Source: Salinilacustrithrix sp034522155
GTDB lineage: Bacteria; Actinomycetota; Acidimicrobiia; Acidimicrobiales; Salinilacustritrichaceae
Assembly (NCBI GenBank): GCA_034522155.1
Contig: JAXHLP010000001.1
Coordinates: forward strand, 248,001-312,000
DNA: 64,000 nt
Direction of reading: 5' to 3'
Position numbers and translations under genes: made by a program. This document shows positions 44,281 to 52,622 of this stretch, piece after piece (position 1 is the stretch's first letter; the number at the start of each line of letters is the position of its first letter). Under the pieces are notes generated by a model. It was not told the DNA's origin, made no database searches, and saw only the letters and a list, made by a program, of their open reading frames with translations.

Positions 44281-45711
44281 GTGTCGATCCTGGTCGTCGA
44301 CGTCGGCACCTCCGGCGTTCGCGCCCTGGTCGTCCGCCCGGACGGCACCACCGCGCACGAGCACCACACCGACCTGCTGCCGTCGAGCCCGGCGGCCGGA
44401 CTCGTCGAGTTCGACCCGGCCGCGATGTGGGACGCGAGCCGAGCCGTCGCCGAGGCCGCGCTGGCCGATGCGGGCCACATCGAGGCCGTGGGCGTCACGA
44501 ACCAGCGGGCGTCGACAGTCATCTGGGACGCCCGGACGGGCGCGCCGCTCGGCCCCGGCCTCGGGTGGCAGGACCTGAGAACGGTGGGCCGCTGCCTCGA
44601 GCTACGGGCAGCGGGGATCACGGCCGCGCCGAACCAGACCTCGACCAAGGCCGAATGGCTGCTGGAACAGACCGACGCTGATCGCGAGCACGTGCGGCTC
44701 GGCACGGTCGACAGCTGGCTCGTCTGGAACCTCACCAACGGCGCGATCCACGCCACCGATGCCACCAACGCCGCCGTGACCGGGCTCTACGACGTCGCCC
44801 GCGACCGGTGGGACCCGGACCTGCTCGACCGGCTCGGGATCCCCGCAAGCGCGTTGCCACGGGTCGTCGACACCGCGGGAGAGCTCGGACCTGCGTCCGC
44901 CCTGCCCGGCTCGCCGCCCATCGCCGCGATCGTGGGCGACCAACAGGCGTCTTTGATCGGCCAGGGCTGCGTCGAACCCGGCCAGGCGAAGATCACCTTC
45001 GGCACCGGCGCCATGCTCGACCAGTGTCTCGACGGACCACCACCGACCACCACCCCCGCCGGGACGTTCCCCATCGTCACCTGGCGCCACCGCGGGCGGA
45101 CCAGCTTCGGGCTCGAAGCGGTGATGCTGGCCGCCGGCACGGCCGTGGAGTGGCTGCGTGACGGGCTGGGCCTGATCGACCACGCGGCAGCATCAGCGGA
45201 GGTCGCCGGGACCGTCGATCATGCCGATGGTGTGGTCTTCGTGCCCTCGCTCTCGGGCACCGGAAGCCCCGACTGGGACCACGGCGCGCGCGGACTGCTG
45301 ATCGGTGTCACCAGTAGAACCACCCGCGCGCACGTGGTTCGTGCGGTCCTCGAAGGCGTGGCCCATCGGGGGGCCGATCTCGTCGACGCTGCCGAACGGG
45401 CCACGGGCGCGACCATCGACACCGTTCGCGTCGACGGCGGGATGAGCCGCAACAGCGTCTTCGTCCAGGCGCTCGCCGACGCCGTGCAGCGTCCGATCGA
45501 GGTTTCCGCCGAGCGCGAGGCCACCGCGCTCGGCGCCGGCCTGCTCGTCGGCGTGGCCGTCGGCACCTGGCCTGATCTGGCAGCGGCGACGTCCTCCCGC
45601 CCGGCCCCGACCATCGTCCGGCCGAATCGGATGCTCGACCGGGAGCGCTTCGCCGAGGCCCGTCGCCGCGCCGGGGCCTGGATCCCCGAGCTGAGCAGCC
45701 TCGATCTCTGA
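44281..45711 (+). CDS. FGGY kinase, glycerol kinase-like paralogue
   Basis: A 476-residue protein from GTG 44281. VDVGTSGVRALVV, GVTNQRASTVIWDARTG, LGWQDLRTVGRC, STKAEWLLEQ, VDSWLVWNLT, IVGDQQASLIGQG, ITFGTGAMLD, and VRVDGGMSRNSVFVQALADAVQRP identify an FGGY carbohydrate kinase related to GlpK (QDLRT in place of QDRRT). With glpD and the AGPS-like protein adjacent, a glycerol-, glycerone- or similar polyol substrate is likely. Separate from the canonical glpK at 9050. Confidence 0.85.
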   Translation: MSILVVDVGTSGVRALVVRPDGTTAHEHHTDLLPSSPAAGLVEFDPAAMWDASRAVAEAALADAGHIEAVGVTNQRASTVIWDARTGAPLGPGLGWQDLRTVGRCLELRAAGITAAPNQTSTKAEWLLEQTDADREHVRLGTVDSWLVWNLTNGAIHATDATNAAVTGLYDVARDRWDPDLLDRLGIPASALPRVVDTAGELGPASALPGSPPIAAIVGDQQASLIGQGCVEPGQAKITFGTGAMLDQCLDGPPPTTTPAGTFPIVTWRHRGRTSFGLEAVMLAAGTAVEWLRDGLGLIDHAAASAEVAGTVDHADGVVFVPSLSGTGSPDWDHGARGLLIGVTSRTTRAHVVRAVLEGVAHRGADLVDAAERATGATIDTVRVDGGMSRNSVFVQALADAVQRPIEVSAEREATALGAGLLVGVAVGTWPDLAAATSSRPAPTIVRPNRMLDRERFAEARRRAGAWIPELSSLDL

Positions 45712-45827
45712 CGCATTCGTCATCCGCATCGGCTCCGGGGCCAGGAGATCGTGCAGCAGGCCAACGGGGATCTCCCTCGTCGGGTTCGTCAGGAGTCCTG
45801 GCAGACTGGGATGGTTGACAACTTCAT

Positions 45828-46190
45828 GCGATGGTGAGTCGGACCGGTGACCGCGGTCGTCGTCTCCGGACGGCGACTGAGGAAGGTCGGGGCTCCACAG
45901 AGCAGAGCGCTGGCGAGAGCCAGGACGGGGCGACCTGTCGGACAGGGCCACAGAGAACAGACCGCCGATGGACCGGGCGACCGGTCACAGGCAAGGCTGA
46001 AACGGTGCGGTAAGAGCGCACCAGCGTCGGTGGCGACACCGGCGGCTCGGTAACCCCCGCTCGGAGCAAGGCCAAGCGTGCCGCGGGTTGCTCGCCCGAT
46101 CGGTCAGGTGGGCCGCCCAGATGGATGGTCACCCACGGGGTCGGACCGACCCTGGGACAGAACCCCGCCTACAAGCCGGCTCACCATCGC
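45828..46190 (+). ncRNA. rnpB: RNase P RNA
   Basis: The P4/CR I strand GAGGAAGGTCGGGGCTCC, then CCACAGAGAACAGACCGCC, GCTGAAACGGTGCGGTAAG, AGCGCACC, GCTCGGTAACCCCCGCTC, GGAGCAAGGCCAAG and the 3' ACAGAACCCCGCC are the bacterial type A RNase P RNA consensus in order. The ends pair as P1: GCGATGGTGAGTCGG (45828-45842) with CCGGCTCACCATCGC (46176-46190). It is the catalytic RNA that cuts pre-tRNA 5' leaders. Its last 35 nt lie in the 41-bp direct repeat marking the element. TTGACA at 45815-45820 is close upstream, but the promoter boundaries are uncertain. Confidence 0.96.
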
Positions 46191-46196
46191 CCACCT
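46156..46196 (+). repeat. Left attachment site (attL core)
   Basis: The 41-bp core begins GACAGAACCCCGCC and ends ATCGCCCACCT. It is the 3' end of rnpB, so integration leaves a complete rnpB at this side. Identical to 59964-60004; flanks differ immediately on both sides. Confidence 0.9.
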
Positions 46197-46232
46197 TTCT
46201 GACCAGGGGAAACGCTTACCGGATCTCTGGCC

Positions 46233-46251
46233 GTGACACGTCCGTGACACG
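46233..46251 (+). repeat. Putative integrase arm sites, left
   Basis: GTGACACG occurs at 46233-46240 and 46244-46251, 11 bp apart. The same motif with the same spacing (GTGACACG then GTGACG) occurs near the right end at 59840-59856. Paired direct repeats just inside each att site are typical arm-type binding sites of tyrosine integrases. Confidence 0.5.
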
Positions 46252-46350
46252 AGACGGTCGACTGTGTCTCCCGACGCGTCGTAGGTTGCGGAGCAAATCG
46301 CGGGATCCGATCTATCACGAACCCCCGGCTGAAAGGAAGCGGGATCCGCC

Positions 46351-46653
46351 ATGCCTCGCCGTCGGCGCCAGCTGATATTCGGCGGACTTGCCGCTCTAAT
46401 TATTGCCTTGGTTGCGGCCGCCGCCTACCCGGTCAAGACAGATCAGGTCTCATGTGGAACTGTGCTGTCACCGGACAACACCCACCGCCGTCTCAACATC
46501 GAAAGCGGCCAGTGGTACGAGGCAGACATGGGCTGTCCAGATGAACACAACACACCTCGTCTGGCGGTTGGCTCGCTAGCCGGCCTGGGCGGCCTCGCCA
46601 TTGCGGCAGCATTTGTGCTGGTGGATCCCGATTCCGATCGGGACGAGGGCTAG
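46351..46653 (+). CDS. Small membrane protein of the element
   Basis: A 100-residue protein. Helices at about residues 8-27 and 70-92 with RRR at the start flank a ~40-residue loop containing two cysteines (VSCGTV, MGCPDE). GAAAGGAAGCGGG upstream supplies a ribosome site. The codon use is less GC-rich than the surroundings. It lies between attL and the integrase, converging with it; no family recognised. Confidence 0.65.
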   Translation: MPRRRRQLIFGGLAALIIALVAAAAYPVKTDQVSCGTVLSPDNTHRRLNIESGQWYEADMGCPDEHNTPRLAVGSLAGLGGLAIAAAFVLVDPDSDRDEG

Positions 46654-46665
46654 AGAGACCAGCGG

Positions 46666-47772
46666 TCAGCCATCCCCCGAAGCAGCGTCGGCCAGGTCCA
46701 GGTTACGACCGAGGACCGCATCGACCGCTGCCCGCGTCCGATCTTCCGAGTCGGGCCAGAGGTGGGCGTAGGTGTCGAGCGTCTCAGCCGCCGACGCGTG
46801 CCCGAGTCGTTCCTGCACAACCTTTACCGACTCCCCGTACCGGATCAGCATGCTCGCGTAGAAGTGCCTGAGCTCGTGGAACCGCAGCCCCGTCGGCATG
46901 CCGGCATCGTCGACCGCCTGGCGCCAGGTGTCCCAGAACCTCGTACGCCGCACCGGCCCCCCGGCCTTCGTGGTGAAGATCAGGCCCTCGTCACCCGCCG
47001 GGTACTCCGCAAGGTGCGCGGCGAGCGTCTCGCCGACGACTACCGGTAGCGGGATGGTCCGCACCGACGCTCCCGTTTTCGGCGGGCCGAAGGTCGGCCC
47101 CTCACCTCCGGTCATCACGAGCTGACGATCGACGCGCACGGTGCGCCGAAGGAAGTCCACCCGGTCGACCGTCAGGCCAAGGCACTCACTCACCCGGAGC
47201 CCGGTACCGGCGGCGAGCGTCACGGCCGACCGATAGCGGTCCGGCATCGCGTCGCGCAGCCGGTCCACCTCCTCGACCGCCATCGGCACGACGACCGGCT
47301 TGTCGACCTTCGGCAGCTTGATCCGGACACACGGGTTGCGCGTGATCACCCGGTCATCGACCGCGGCCCGGAACACCGACACGAGGTACCGGTAGGCGAC
47401 CTCGAGCGTGGCCGGGGCCAGGTGCTCGCTCCGCTCCTTCACCCATGCCTGGATCTCTGACGGCCGAATCGACCCGATGGGCCGATCGCCGAAGGTCGGG
47501 TAGGCGTGGTTCCGCAGGTGCGACTCGACCTGCGTAATCGTGCTGGCGCGGTGCTGGACCTGGCTCGTGCGCCACTGCTCGGCGTAGCTCTTGAAGGTCA
47601 CCTTGCCGGCCGAGGGATCGACGTACTCCCCCGTCAGCTTGCGGTGCTCCATCGAGGTCAGGAACTGCTCGGCGTCGATCTTGCGGTCGAACACCTTGGA
47701 GCGGCTCTTGCCATCCGGCGTGCGGTAGCGAGCCCGCCATCGGTTGCCCTTCCATCGGTCAACGCTCGCCAT
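46666..47772 (-). CDS. int: Tyrosine recombinase integrase
   Basis: A 368-residue protein. An N-terminal arm-binding domain (WKGNRWRARYRTPDGKSRSK), a core-binding SAM-like domain (FKSYAEQWRTSQVQHRASTIT) and a catalytic domain with Arg193 (GTGLRVSE), His299/Arg302 (HELRHFYAS), His325 (LGHAS) and nucleophile Tyr335 (LDTYAHLWP) are complete. It should integrate and excise the element at the rnpB 3' end. Its start overlaps the XRE repressor gene by 14 nt, coupling the two. Confidence 0.95.
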   Translation of the reverse strand: MASVDRWKGNRWRARYRTPDGKSRSKVFDRKIDAEQFLTSMEHRKLTGEYVDPSAGKVTFKSYAEQWRTSQVQHRASTITQVESHLRNHAYPTFGDRPIGSIRPSEIQAWVKERSEHLAPATLEVAYRYLVSVFRAAVDDRVITRNPCVRIKLPKVDKPVVVPMAVEEVDRLRDAMPDRYRSAVTLAAGTGLRVSECLGLTVDRVDFLRRTVRVDRQLVMTGGEGPTFGPPKTGASVRTIPLPVVVGETLAAHLAEYPAGDEGLIFTTKAGGPVRRTRFWDTWRQAVDDAGMPTGLRFHELRHFYASMLIRYGESVKVVQERLGHASAAETLDTYAHLWPDSEDRTRAAVDAVLGRNLDLADAASGDG

Positions 47773-48316
47773 CTTGCTCCTCCTCTAGGTACGACACCAT
47801 CAACCCGGCGTCCCGCATGAAGCCGAAGTGCTGCTCGAGTGCCCGCTTCGCCTCCTCGGTACCTTCCGACCGGGCACGACGTTGCAGTTGGCGCAGTTGG
47901 CGAAAGAGTCGGACCGGCAGCGTGTTGCGGTGCCACGCCTCGATGTTCCGGGCTCGGTTGTCGGGTAGGGCGGCCAATGGCTCCTCACCCGCCAACCAGT
48001 CGATCGCCAGTTGCGGATCGAGGATCAGGTTGTCGGTGAGCTTCACCGCGTCTTCATCTCCGAGGGGGATGAATAGAAGCAGCGGTGCCACATCAAGCGC
48101 CGCGGCGAGGACGAGCACGTCGATCAGGGACACGTTCTGAGCACGCGTGCCGCCCGCCTCGATCTTGGCCACAGTTGCCCGAGCCATCGGGTAGCCGAGA
48201 GCGGCAGTCCGATCTGCCAACTCCTGCTGCTTCAAGTCCCCCTGGCTCTTGCGTAGCGCCCGGACCCGTCGAGCGACGACATCGCCCACGGTTGGCGCTT
48301 CGATCTGCTCACCCAC
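47759..48316 (-). CDS. XRE (Cro/CI) family regulator
   Basis: A 185-residue protein. RRVRALRKSQGDLKQQELADRTAALGYPMARATVAKIEAGGTRAQNVSLIDVLVLAAALDV (about residues 15-76) is an HTH_XRE domain; the rest is a helical region ending in FGFMRDAGLMVSYLEEE. It probably represses the element, binding the inverted repeats between itself and the divergent excisionase-like gene. It overlaps the integrase start. Confidence 0.9.
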   Translation of the reverse strand: MGEQIEAPTVGDVVARRVRALRKSQGDLKQQELADRTAALGYPMARATVAKIEAGGTRAQNVSLIDVLVLAAALDVAPLLLFIPLGDEDAVKLTDNLILDPQLAIDWLAGEEPLAALPDNRARNIEAWHRNTLPVRLFRQLRQLQRRARSEGTEEAKRALEQHFGFMRDAGLMVSYLEEEQDGER

Positions 48317-48342
48317 GGTGCCTCCTGTGTGCCGATACGGAA

Positions 48343-48421
48343 CATCACGCTACATGGCATTGCGTGATGCGTCAAGAGCCACCATGATGCGAGGAAGCAC
48401 ACGGCGTTCCGTAGCGGAACG
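48343..48421. promoter_or_regulatory. Divergent operator region of the element
   Basis: Two perfect inverted repeats lie in the 121-bp gap between divergent genes: CATCACGC (48343-48350) with GCGTGATG (48362-48369), 11-nt centre, and CGTTCC (48405-48410) with GGAACG (48416-48421), 5-nt centre. AAGGAGG (48424-48430) is the ribosome site of the plus gene. The layout suits a repressor switch. Confidence 0.65.
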
Positions 48422-48437
48422 ACAAGGAGGCGTCCAG

Positions 48438-48635
48438 ATGGCGAATGTCGACAGATTCCTGACCACAGAGGACCTCGCCGAGCGATGGCACACGACGCCG
48501 GCCGGCATCCTCAACCAGCGCCACCGAGGTAATGCTCCACGCGGCTACCGCCTCGGCAAGCGAGTGCTCTTCAAGCTCACCGAGGTCGAGGCGTTCGAGG
48601 CCAAGCGTGCTGACGATCCGCAGCCGACCGCGTGA
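48438..48635 (+). CDS. Excisionase-like HTH protein
   Basis: A 65-residue protein from ATG 48438 with a strong AAGGAGG 7 nt upstream. LTTEDLAERWHTTPAGILNQRHRGNAPRGYRLGKRVLFKLTEVEAFEAKR is an HTH_17 winged helix as found in recombination directionality factors and AlpA-like regulators. Divergent from the XRE gene, it may direct excision by the integrase. Its stop overlaps the next start. Confidence 0.8.
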   Translation: MANVDRFLTTEDLAERWHTTPAGILNQRHRGNAPRGYRLGKRVLFKLTEVEAFEAKRADDPQPTA

Positions 48636-48852
48636 TGGACCTCTCCGCACTCGACGACGCCCAGTTCGCCGCGTACATCAACAACCTCGACACCTCCCAG
48701 TTCGGCCCCGCCGACTACGACGCGGTCATCGCCGGGAGTGCGAGCGTCGGAGCCGGCAAGCGACCGCGACTGCTCGGGCTCTGGCCGAGGAGTGCTCGGA
48801 CGTCCATGACGTCGTGCATCTCCAAGCGTTCGTCGGTGGTGATGCAGGTTGA
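48635..48852 (+). pseudogene. Small element gene with frameshift
   Basis: ATG 48635 overlaps the upstream stop. DLSALDDAQFAAYINNLDTSQFGPADYDAVIAG is coherent, but continuation in the same frame is arginine-rich nonsense; the third frame continues with ECERRSRQATATARALAEECSDVHDVVHLQAFVGGDAG and a stop at 48850-48852. Loss of one base around 48744 explains both halves. Intact form would be ~72 residues; function unknown. Confidence 0.5.
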
Positions 48853-49284
48853 GCCCCGGACGCGAGAGCGCCCCGGGAGGCGGGAACCCCGGGGCAGCTC
48901 ATCGGGATCACATCGGGCACGACGGGATCGCATACAACTGTAGTACAGGTCCCGAGCCTGAGCAGGGAGACCTGTTCCACCACGCACCCGACCTCGGCAG
49001 CCATCGGCACCAGGACCCCGACACATCGATCGAGGCCGCCCAGTCACTCGACCCCGAGACGCTCCGCGGCTTGCAGGCCGAGTGCTACGACGCCCTCGTC
49101 GGCTTCGGTGGGATCGGGACGATGGACGACGTCGCGGTCGCCACCAGGCCGCCAGCGTGGTTCCACGTCGCGCCGTCTGAGTGATCTCGAGGTCGGCGGC
49201 TGGATCCGCCGCACCGGTGAGACCCGCCGGGGTCACTCGACGGGCAGGCGTCAGATCGTCTGGCAGGTGGTCGACGATGGGTGA
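48849..49284 (+). pseudogene. Winged-helix-like element gene with frameshift
   Basis: The coherent start is uncertain (TTG 48849 overlaps the previous stop). GDLFHHAPDLGSHRHQDPDTSIEAAQSLDPETLRGLQAECYDALVGFGGIGTMDD is followed in another frame by GRQRGSTSRRLSDLEVGGWIRRTGETRRGHSTGRRQIVWQVVDDG and a stop at 49282-49284. The second half resembles the usual wing of phage helix-turn-helix proteins with DPDTSxEAA leaders. An 8-bp GC hairpin (48870-48895) lies near its beginning. Confidence 0.5.
48870..48895. terminator. GC hairpin in the element
   Basis: GCCCCGGG (48870-48877) pairs with CCCGGGGC (48888-48895), 10-nt loop. It has no U tract, so it is only a candidate terminator or RNA structure between two small genes. 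Confidence 0.4.
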
Positions 49285-49594
49285 GAGCGACAACATCACC
49301 GACCTGACCGGGCGCTTGCCGCGCCCTGACCGTCGTGCTGTTGCCGCCTCCGTGCGAGAAGTGGCAGCCCGGCCGGACCTGACGCTCGACGATCTGCTCG
49401 CCGGGCCCATCGACGAGATCAGGGAGCTGGGCCAGTACGGCCCGGTCGTCGGGTCCTCGGATGCGCCGGCACGGCTGGCGGCCATCGCGGACACGTTCGT
49501 GTCGATCAGCCGTGTGCCGATGTCGGTGGCGATCGAGGCGATGTGGGTGCTCCTCGGTGAGCTCGACCCCGAAGGGATGAGCGACGATGGCTGA
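49277..49594 (+). CDS. 105-residue element protein, unknown
   Basis: From ATG 49277, overlapping the frame-3 stop of the preceding gene (ATGGGTGA). GESDNITDLTGRLPRPDRRAVAASVREVAARPDLTLDDLLAGPIDEIREL and SSDAPARLAAIADTFVSISRVPMSVAIEAMWVLLGELDPEG are helical. An in-frame extension to 49181 has no support. Its stop overlaps the next start. No family recognised. Confidence 0.55.
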   Translation: MGESDNITDLTGRLPRPDRRAVAASVREVAARPDLTLDDLLAGPIDEIRELGQYGPVVGSSDAPARLAAIADTFVSISRVPMSVAIEAMWVLLGELDPEGMSDDG

Positions 49595-50490
49595 TCGTGC
49601 GTCTCCTACGTCGAGGCCGCCACGGCGGCCCGTGACGTGTTCAGGCGGGCGGCAGCAGAGTCTCTGGGTCCTCGCCAGTACCGGGTGCTGTGTGCGGTCG
49701 TCGCGCTCACGGCGCTCTACTCCAGGGTCAGCGATCGGGTGTACCTGGCTCAGGTCGCCGCGTTCGCCTTCGGCGTTGGAGAAGCCGAGGACTGGATGCT
49801 CAAGAAGACCCGGGAGACGTTGCTCGAACTCGGGGAGCTTGGTCTCGTGGAGTCCCGAGCTCCGCCGCGGTCGACCGAACATCTCCGACGGTGCGCCCCG
49901 CTACTTCGTGGCCATCGTCGCACCAGAAAGGACCCCATCGCAGGGTCCGAATCCGAGGAAACGGACCCCACGACGGGGGCAGATTCGGACGGGAGAAGGA
50001 CCCCGCCGTGGGACGGAAACGGACCCCACGACGGGTCGGAAACAGACCCCGCCACTGGGACCCCTACCGGGGAGTCCTCCGGGGAGTATTCCGAGCAGGC
50101 TGCTGCTGGGGCTGCTGCTGACGATTCTTCACACACGCCCAGGAACGATCTACGCGCGGTTGACCTTGAGAACGCGCTCGTCGTGTTCGAGCGTTCGAGG
50201 AACGGACCGGAGAGGTCGCGGGACCGGGGATGCGTCAGACCATCCGCGACGAGGTGGAGCAGGACTTCGCGATGGACGCGGAGCTGGAGCAGAACCCGAC
50301 CCAGGGCTACAAGCTCGAAGCGAAGATCACCGCGGCAAGGAAGTGGGCCGAACGGATCGCGAAGCAGGGCTTCAGCCGGACCGAGTTCTACGACCTACTC
50401 CACCGTCAGAGCGACTGGGTGGACCACGTCGAAGTGACCGACGCGGCGTTCCTCGCCTTCACCGCCAACGAGTACGGGCGGGTGATCTAG
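49587..50490 (+). pseudogene. Replication/HTH-type element gene with several frameshifts
   Basis: Starts ATG 49587 (MADR). Coherent segments are spread over three frames: SYVEAATAARDVFRRAAAESLGPRQYRVLCAVVALTALYSRVSDRVYLAQVAAFAFGVGEAEDWMLKKTRETLLELGELGLVE (one frame), GRPNISDGAPRYFVAIVAPERTP (second), DLENALVVFE (first), and FEERTGEVAGPGMRQTIRDEVEQDFAMDAELEQNPTQGYKLEAKITAARKW (third), stop at 50488-50490. The helix-turn-helix-like N part plus long repeated GPHDGSETDP-type linker recalls phage replication proteins. Shifts lie near 49599, 49857 and 50190. Confidence 0.55.
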
Positions 50491-50732
50491 GTGGCTCGCG
50501 AGACGAAGGACCAGAAGGCGGAGCGTTACCTGTGCGAGGGCCGGATCATCGTCGTGCGCGTCGACCGCCGCGCCATCGTGGCCAACGTGCGCGGCAGCGG
50601 CGCCGTCTGGCGTACGTGGTGGCACGCCGGCACCTGGAGCTGTGACTGCCCGCATGAGGCCCGAACGACCAATTGTCGCACATTCACACGCTGAAGCGAA
50701 TCACCGCCGTCGACCTCGAGGAGGCAGCGGCG
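50491..50732 (+). pseudogene. SWIM zinc-finger-like gene with frameshift
   Basis: GTG 50491. ARETKDQKAERYLCEGRIIVVRVDRRAIVANVRGSGAVWRTWW then CDCPHEARTTNC should continue into SHIHTL to form a SWIM motif (CxCPx-nCxHxxx), but the same-frame reading ends CRTFTR at 50694 and SHIHTLKRITAVDLEEAA lies one base off. A single lost base near 50677 explains it. SWIM domains bind DNA or proteins. Confidence 0.55.
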
Positions 50733-50882
50733 ATGACGGCCCGCTACTACCGGTGCAGCCACGGCCACGACCTGGCCGCACCCCGAGACCTCGACGCCTG
50801 CCCGGCCTACCGCCACGGCCAGCCCTGTCGGGGTGAGCTCGTCGCCGTCGACGCGGCTGGGCGACGGAGGCGTGAGCAGTGA
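50733..50882 (+). CDS. Small zinc-ribbon-like element protein
   Basis: 49 residues from ATG 50733, with GAGGAGG just upstream. RCSHGHDLAAPRDLDACPAYRHGQPC has four cysteine/histidine ligands. It lies in the frame that would complete the SWIM gene, so it may once have been its extension. Overlaps the next start. Confidence 0.45.
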   Translation: MTARYYRCSHGHDLAAPRDLDACPAYRHGQPCRGELVAVDAAGRRRREQ

Positions 50883-51046
50883 CGGCCCGCAGCCACACCC
50901 GCACGCGTCGTCGGCAGAAGGCCCGCCAGGCCCGTAAGCGCCGCACCGACTCGGCCCGGCTCGAGGTGGATCGGGGCGACTACCGGACCGGTCCGAGCGC
51001 CCGGCGGCTGCTCGACGTGCCGTCACAGCGGGGGACGGGACGGTGA
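50879..51046 (+). CDS. Small basic element protein
   Basis: GTG 50879 overlaps the previous stop; stop TGA 51044-51046, 55 residues. TARSHTRTRRQKARQARKRR is strongly basic (nucleic acid binding), then DSARLEVDRGDYRTGPSARRLL. Its stop overlaps the next start at 51043, giving tight coupling. Confidence 0.45.
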   Translation: MTARSHTRTRRRQKARQARKRRTDSARLEVDRGDYRTGPSARRLLDVPSQRGTGR

Positions 51047-51264
51047 GCGAGAACCGCGACGTCGCGTACCTGCTCCTCGACCTGGCCGACGAGCACCCGC
51101 GTCTCGCCCCCGTACATCGCCGCGCCGCCCGCCTGCTGCTCACCACCACAACCGAGGCCGCGCCCGACGACGGCTGCGAGCGGTGCGGGACTCCGGTGGA
51201 GAACCTCAGCCGAGGACGGCCCGCAAGTTCTGCACCGAGTGCAGCCCTCGCCGAAAAGTCGTGA
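51043..51264 (+). pseudogene. CxxC zinc-ribbon element gene, frameshifted
   Basis: GTG 51043. SENRDVAYLLLDLADEHPRLAPVHRRAARLLL then CERCGTPV; the next frame supplies EPQPRTARKFCTECSPRRK, completing a CxxC...CxxC zinc ribbon, whereas the same frame drifts to SRGRPASSAPSAALAEKS. One base missing near 51201 explains this. Helical part plus zinc ribbon is common in phage small genes. Confidence 0.5.
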
Positions 51265-51349
51265 AAAGATTCAGTGAAGGGCGAAGCGGTCAGGACGGCC
51301 CCCGGGCCCCGCCTCCCGGGGGTCGACCGCAAGAGGAAGGAACCACGAC

Positions 51350-51536
51350 ATGCCGATCGAACCCAAGATCGCCGCCAGGATCGCCAAGGAGCACGGGCTC
51401 ACCCTCCCCGATGCCCGCTGCCATCGCGTCGATGGCCGAGGACGAGGACGACGCCACCGAGCTCGCCGGCACCTTCAGCGACGACGGGATGGAAGATCCC
51501 AGGGCCATGGCCGACCGGCTGCTCGGGGGATTCTGA
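51350..51536 (+). pseudogene. Small element gene with C-run frameshift
   Basis: ATG 51350 with AAGGAA upstream. PIEPKIAARIAKEHGLTLPDA is followed after a CCC run (around 51416) by a change of frame to AAIASMAEDEDDATELAGTFSDDGMEDPRAMADRLLGGF, stop 51534-51536. An extra C in the run is the simplest reading. The stop overlaps the start of the next gene. Confidence 0.5.
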
Positions 51537-52453
51537 TGCCCACGAAGACCAAGAGCCTGCCCACCGTCGACGAGGCTCGCGCCGAGCTCGACAAGGCGAG
51601 GGAGGATCACGCCGAGCTCAAGGCCCGCGTGCTCGACGGTGACACCAAGGTCGGCCCCGCCGACATCGCCAAGGCCAAGGAGGCCATCGAGTTCGCCGAG
51701 CTTCGCGTCGAGCTGGCCGTCGAGAGCGACCATCACCGCGCTGAACAGGAACGCGCCGAACGGGGCGCCGAGCTCGTCGCCGAACTGACCACCGGCGAAA
51801 CCGCCGACCTCGCCCAGCGCGTCATCGACCTCGAGGCCCAGGCCGTCCGTGCCATCGAAGACCTGTTCCTCACCGCCGCCCAGTTCCAGGACCGGGTGAA
51901 CGCAGCTCGCGGCCAGCTCGGCCGTCTGCTCCCCATCGACCGAGTCGGCGACGCCACCACCCAATCCGGCCGGCTCGTCATCGACGGCTACTCACTCCAC
52001 CTCAGCGAGACCTGGACCGGCTGTCTCCTCATGGGAGCGCTGAACCAAGCTCTCGAACCACATCGCCCGAACCACATCGCCCGATACCGCGGCGACAACC
52101 TGGCCGACTACTCCTACAAGGCCCTCGCCGGACAACACCCGAACACGAGACCTCACACAGATCTGCTCGCCAACTGGTTCGCCAACGTGACGCCCGACAA
52201 CGAGACCGACGGGGACAACGAGACCGACGGGGACGACGAGGTACCCCCGGCTCTGACGCAGCCCACGCCACCGAGGCCCAGAGCTGAGCCCCATGGTCAT
52301 GTCTCGCCGCGCCCGCGACGTCGTGACCGCGTGCACGCACGCAGCGATGACGACGCGCCCGACGGCAACGACGACGCCGGCGCTGGCTGCATACACATGC
52401 AAGGGGTGGGGGGTAGACCCCCGCCACGGAGACCCCAAGACCGGCGGGATTAG
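51536..52453 (+). CDS. Coiled-coil element protein, unknown
   Basis: 305 residues from ATG 51536, TGATG overlap with the stop before. The N-terminal half (VDEARAELDKAREDHAELKARVLDGDTKVGPADIAKAKEAIEFAELRVELAVESDHHRAEQERAERG) is coiled coil; the middle has VRAIEDLFLTAAQFQDRVNAARGQLGRLLP; the C terminus is an acidic, then Pro/Arg-rich tail. It may be a phage structural or DNA-binding protein. The gap 52454-52622 holds nothing I can support. Confidence 0.55.
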   Translation: MPTKTKSLPTVDEARAELDKAREDHAELKARVLDGDTKVGPADIAKAKEAIEFAELRVELAVESDHHRAEQERAERGAELVAELTTGETADLAQRVIDLEAQAVRAIEDLFLTAAQFQDRVNAARGQLGRLLPIDRVGDATTQSGRLVIDGYSLHLSETWTGCLLMGALNQALEPHRPNHIARYRGDNLADYSYKALAGQHPNTRPHTDLLANWFANVTPDNETDGDNETDGDDEVPPALTQPTPPRPRAEPHGHVSPRPRRRDRVHARSDDDAPDGNDDAGAGCIHMQGVGGRPPPRRPQDRRD

Positions 52454-52622
52454 CAGCTCGACCCCTGTACGGGTTCCACAGATCGTGAAGCCGCGCACAA
52501 TCGGTCGCACGATGCCGATCTCACTGGCCGAGGGCACCACGAGTCGCGTGCAAACTGGCAACTGAACGCTTCACCCCCGCACTACTTGATCGCAAGAGGG
52601 TATTGGGGGAACATGTGACGCC

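Noticed and set aside
45831..46375. Small open frames over rnpB (45831-46013, 46088-46375 and others)
   Set aside because: They lie within the RNase P RNA and its 3' flank and have no protein-like pattern.
46351..46653. Interpretation of the left flank gene as a host gene
   Set aside because: It lies inside the direct repeats and has different composition, so it belongs to the element.
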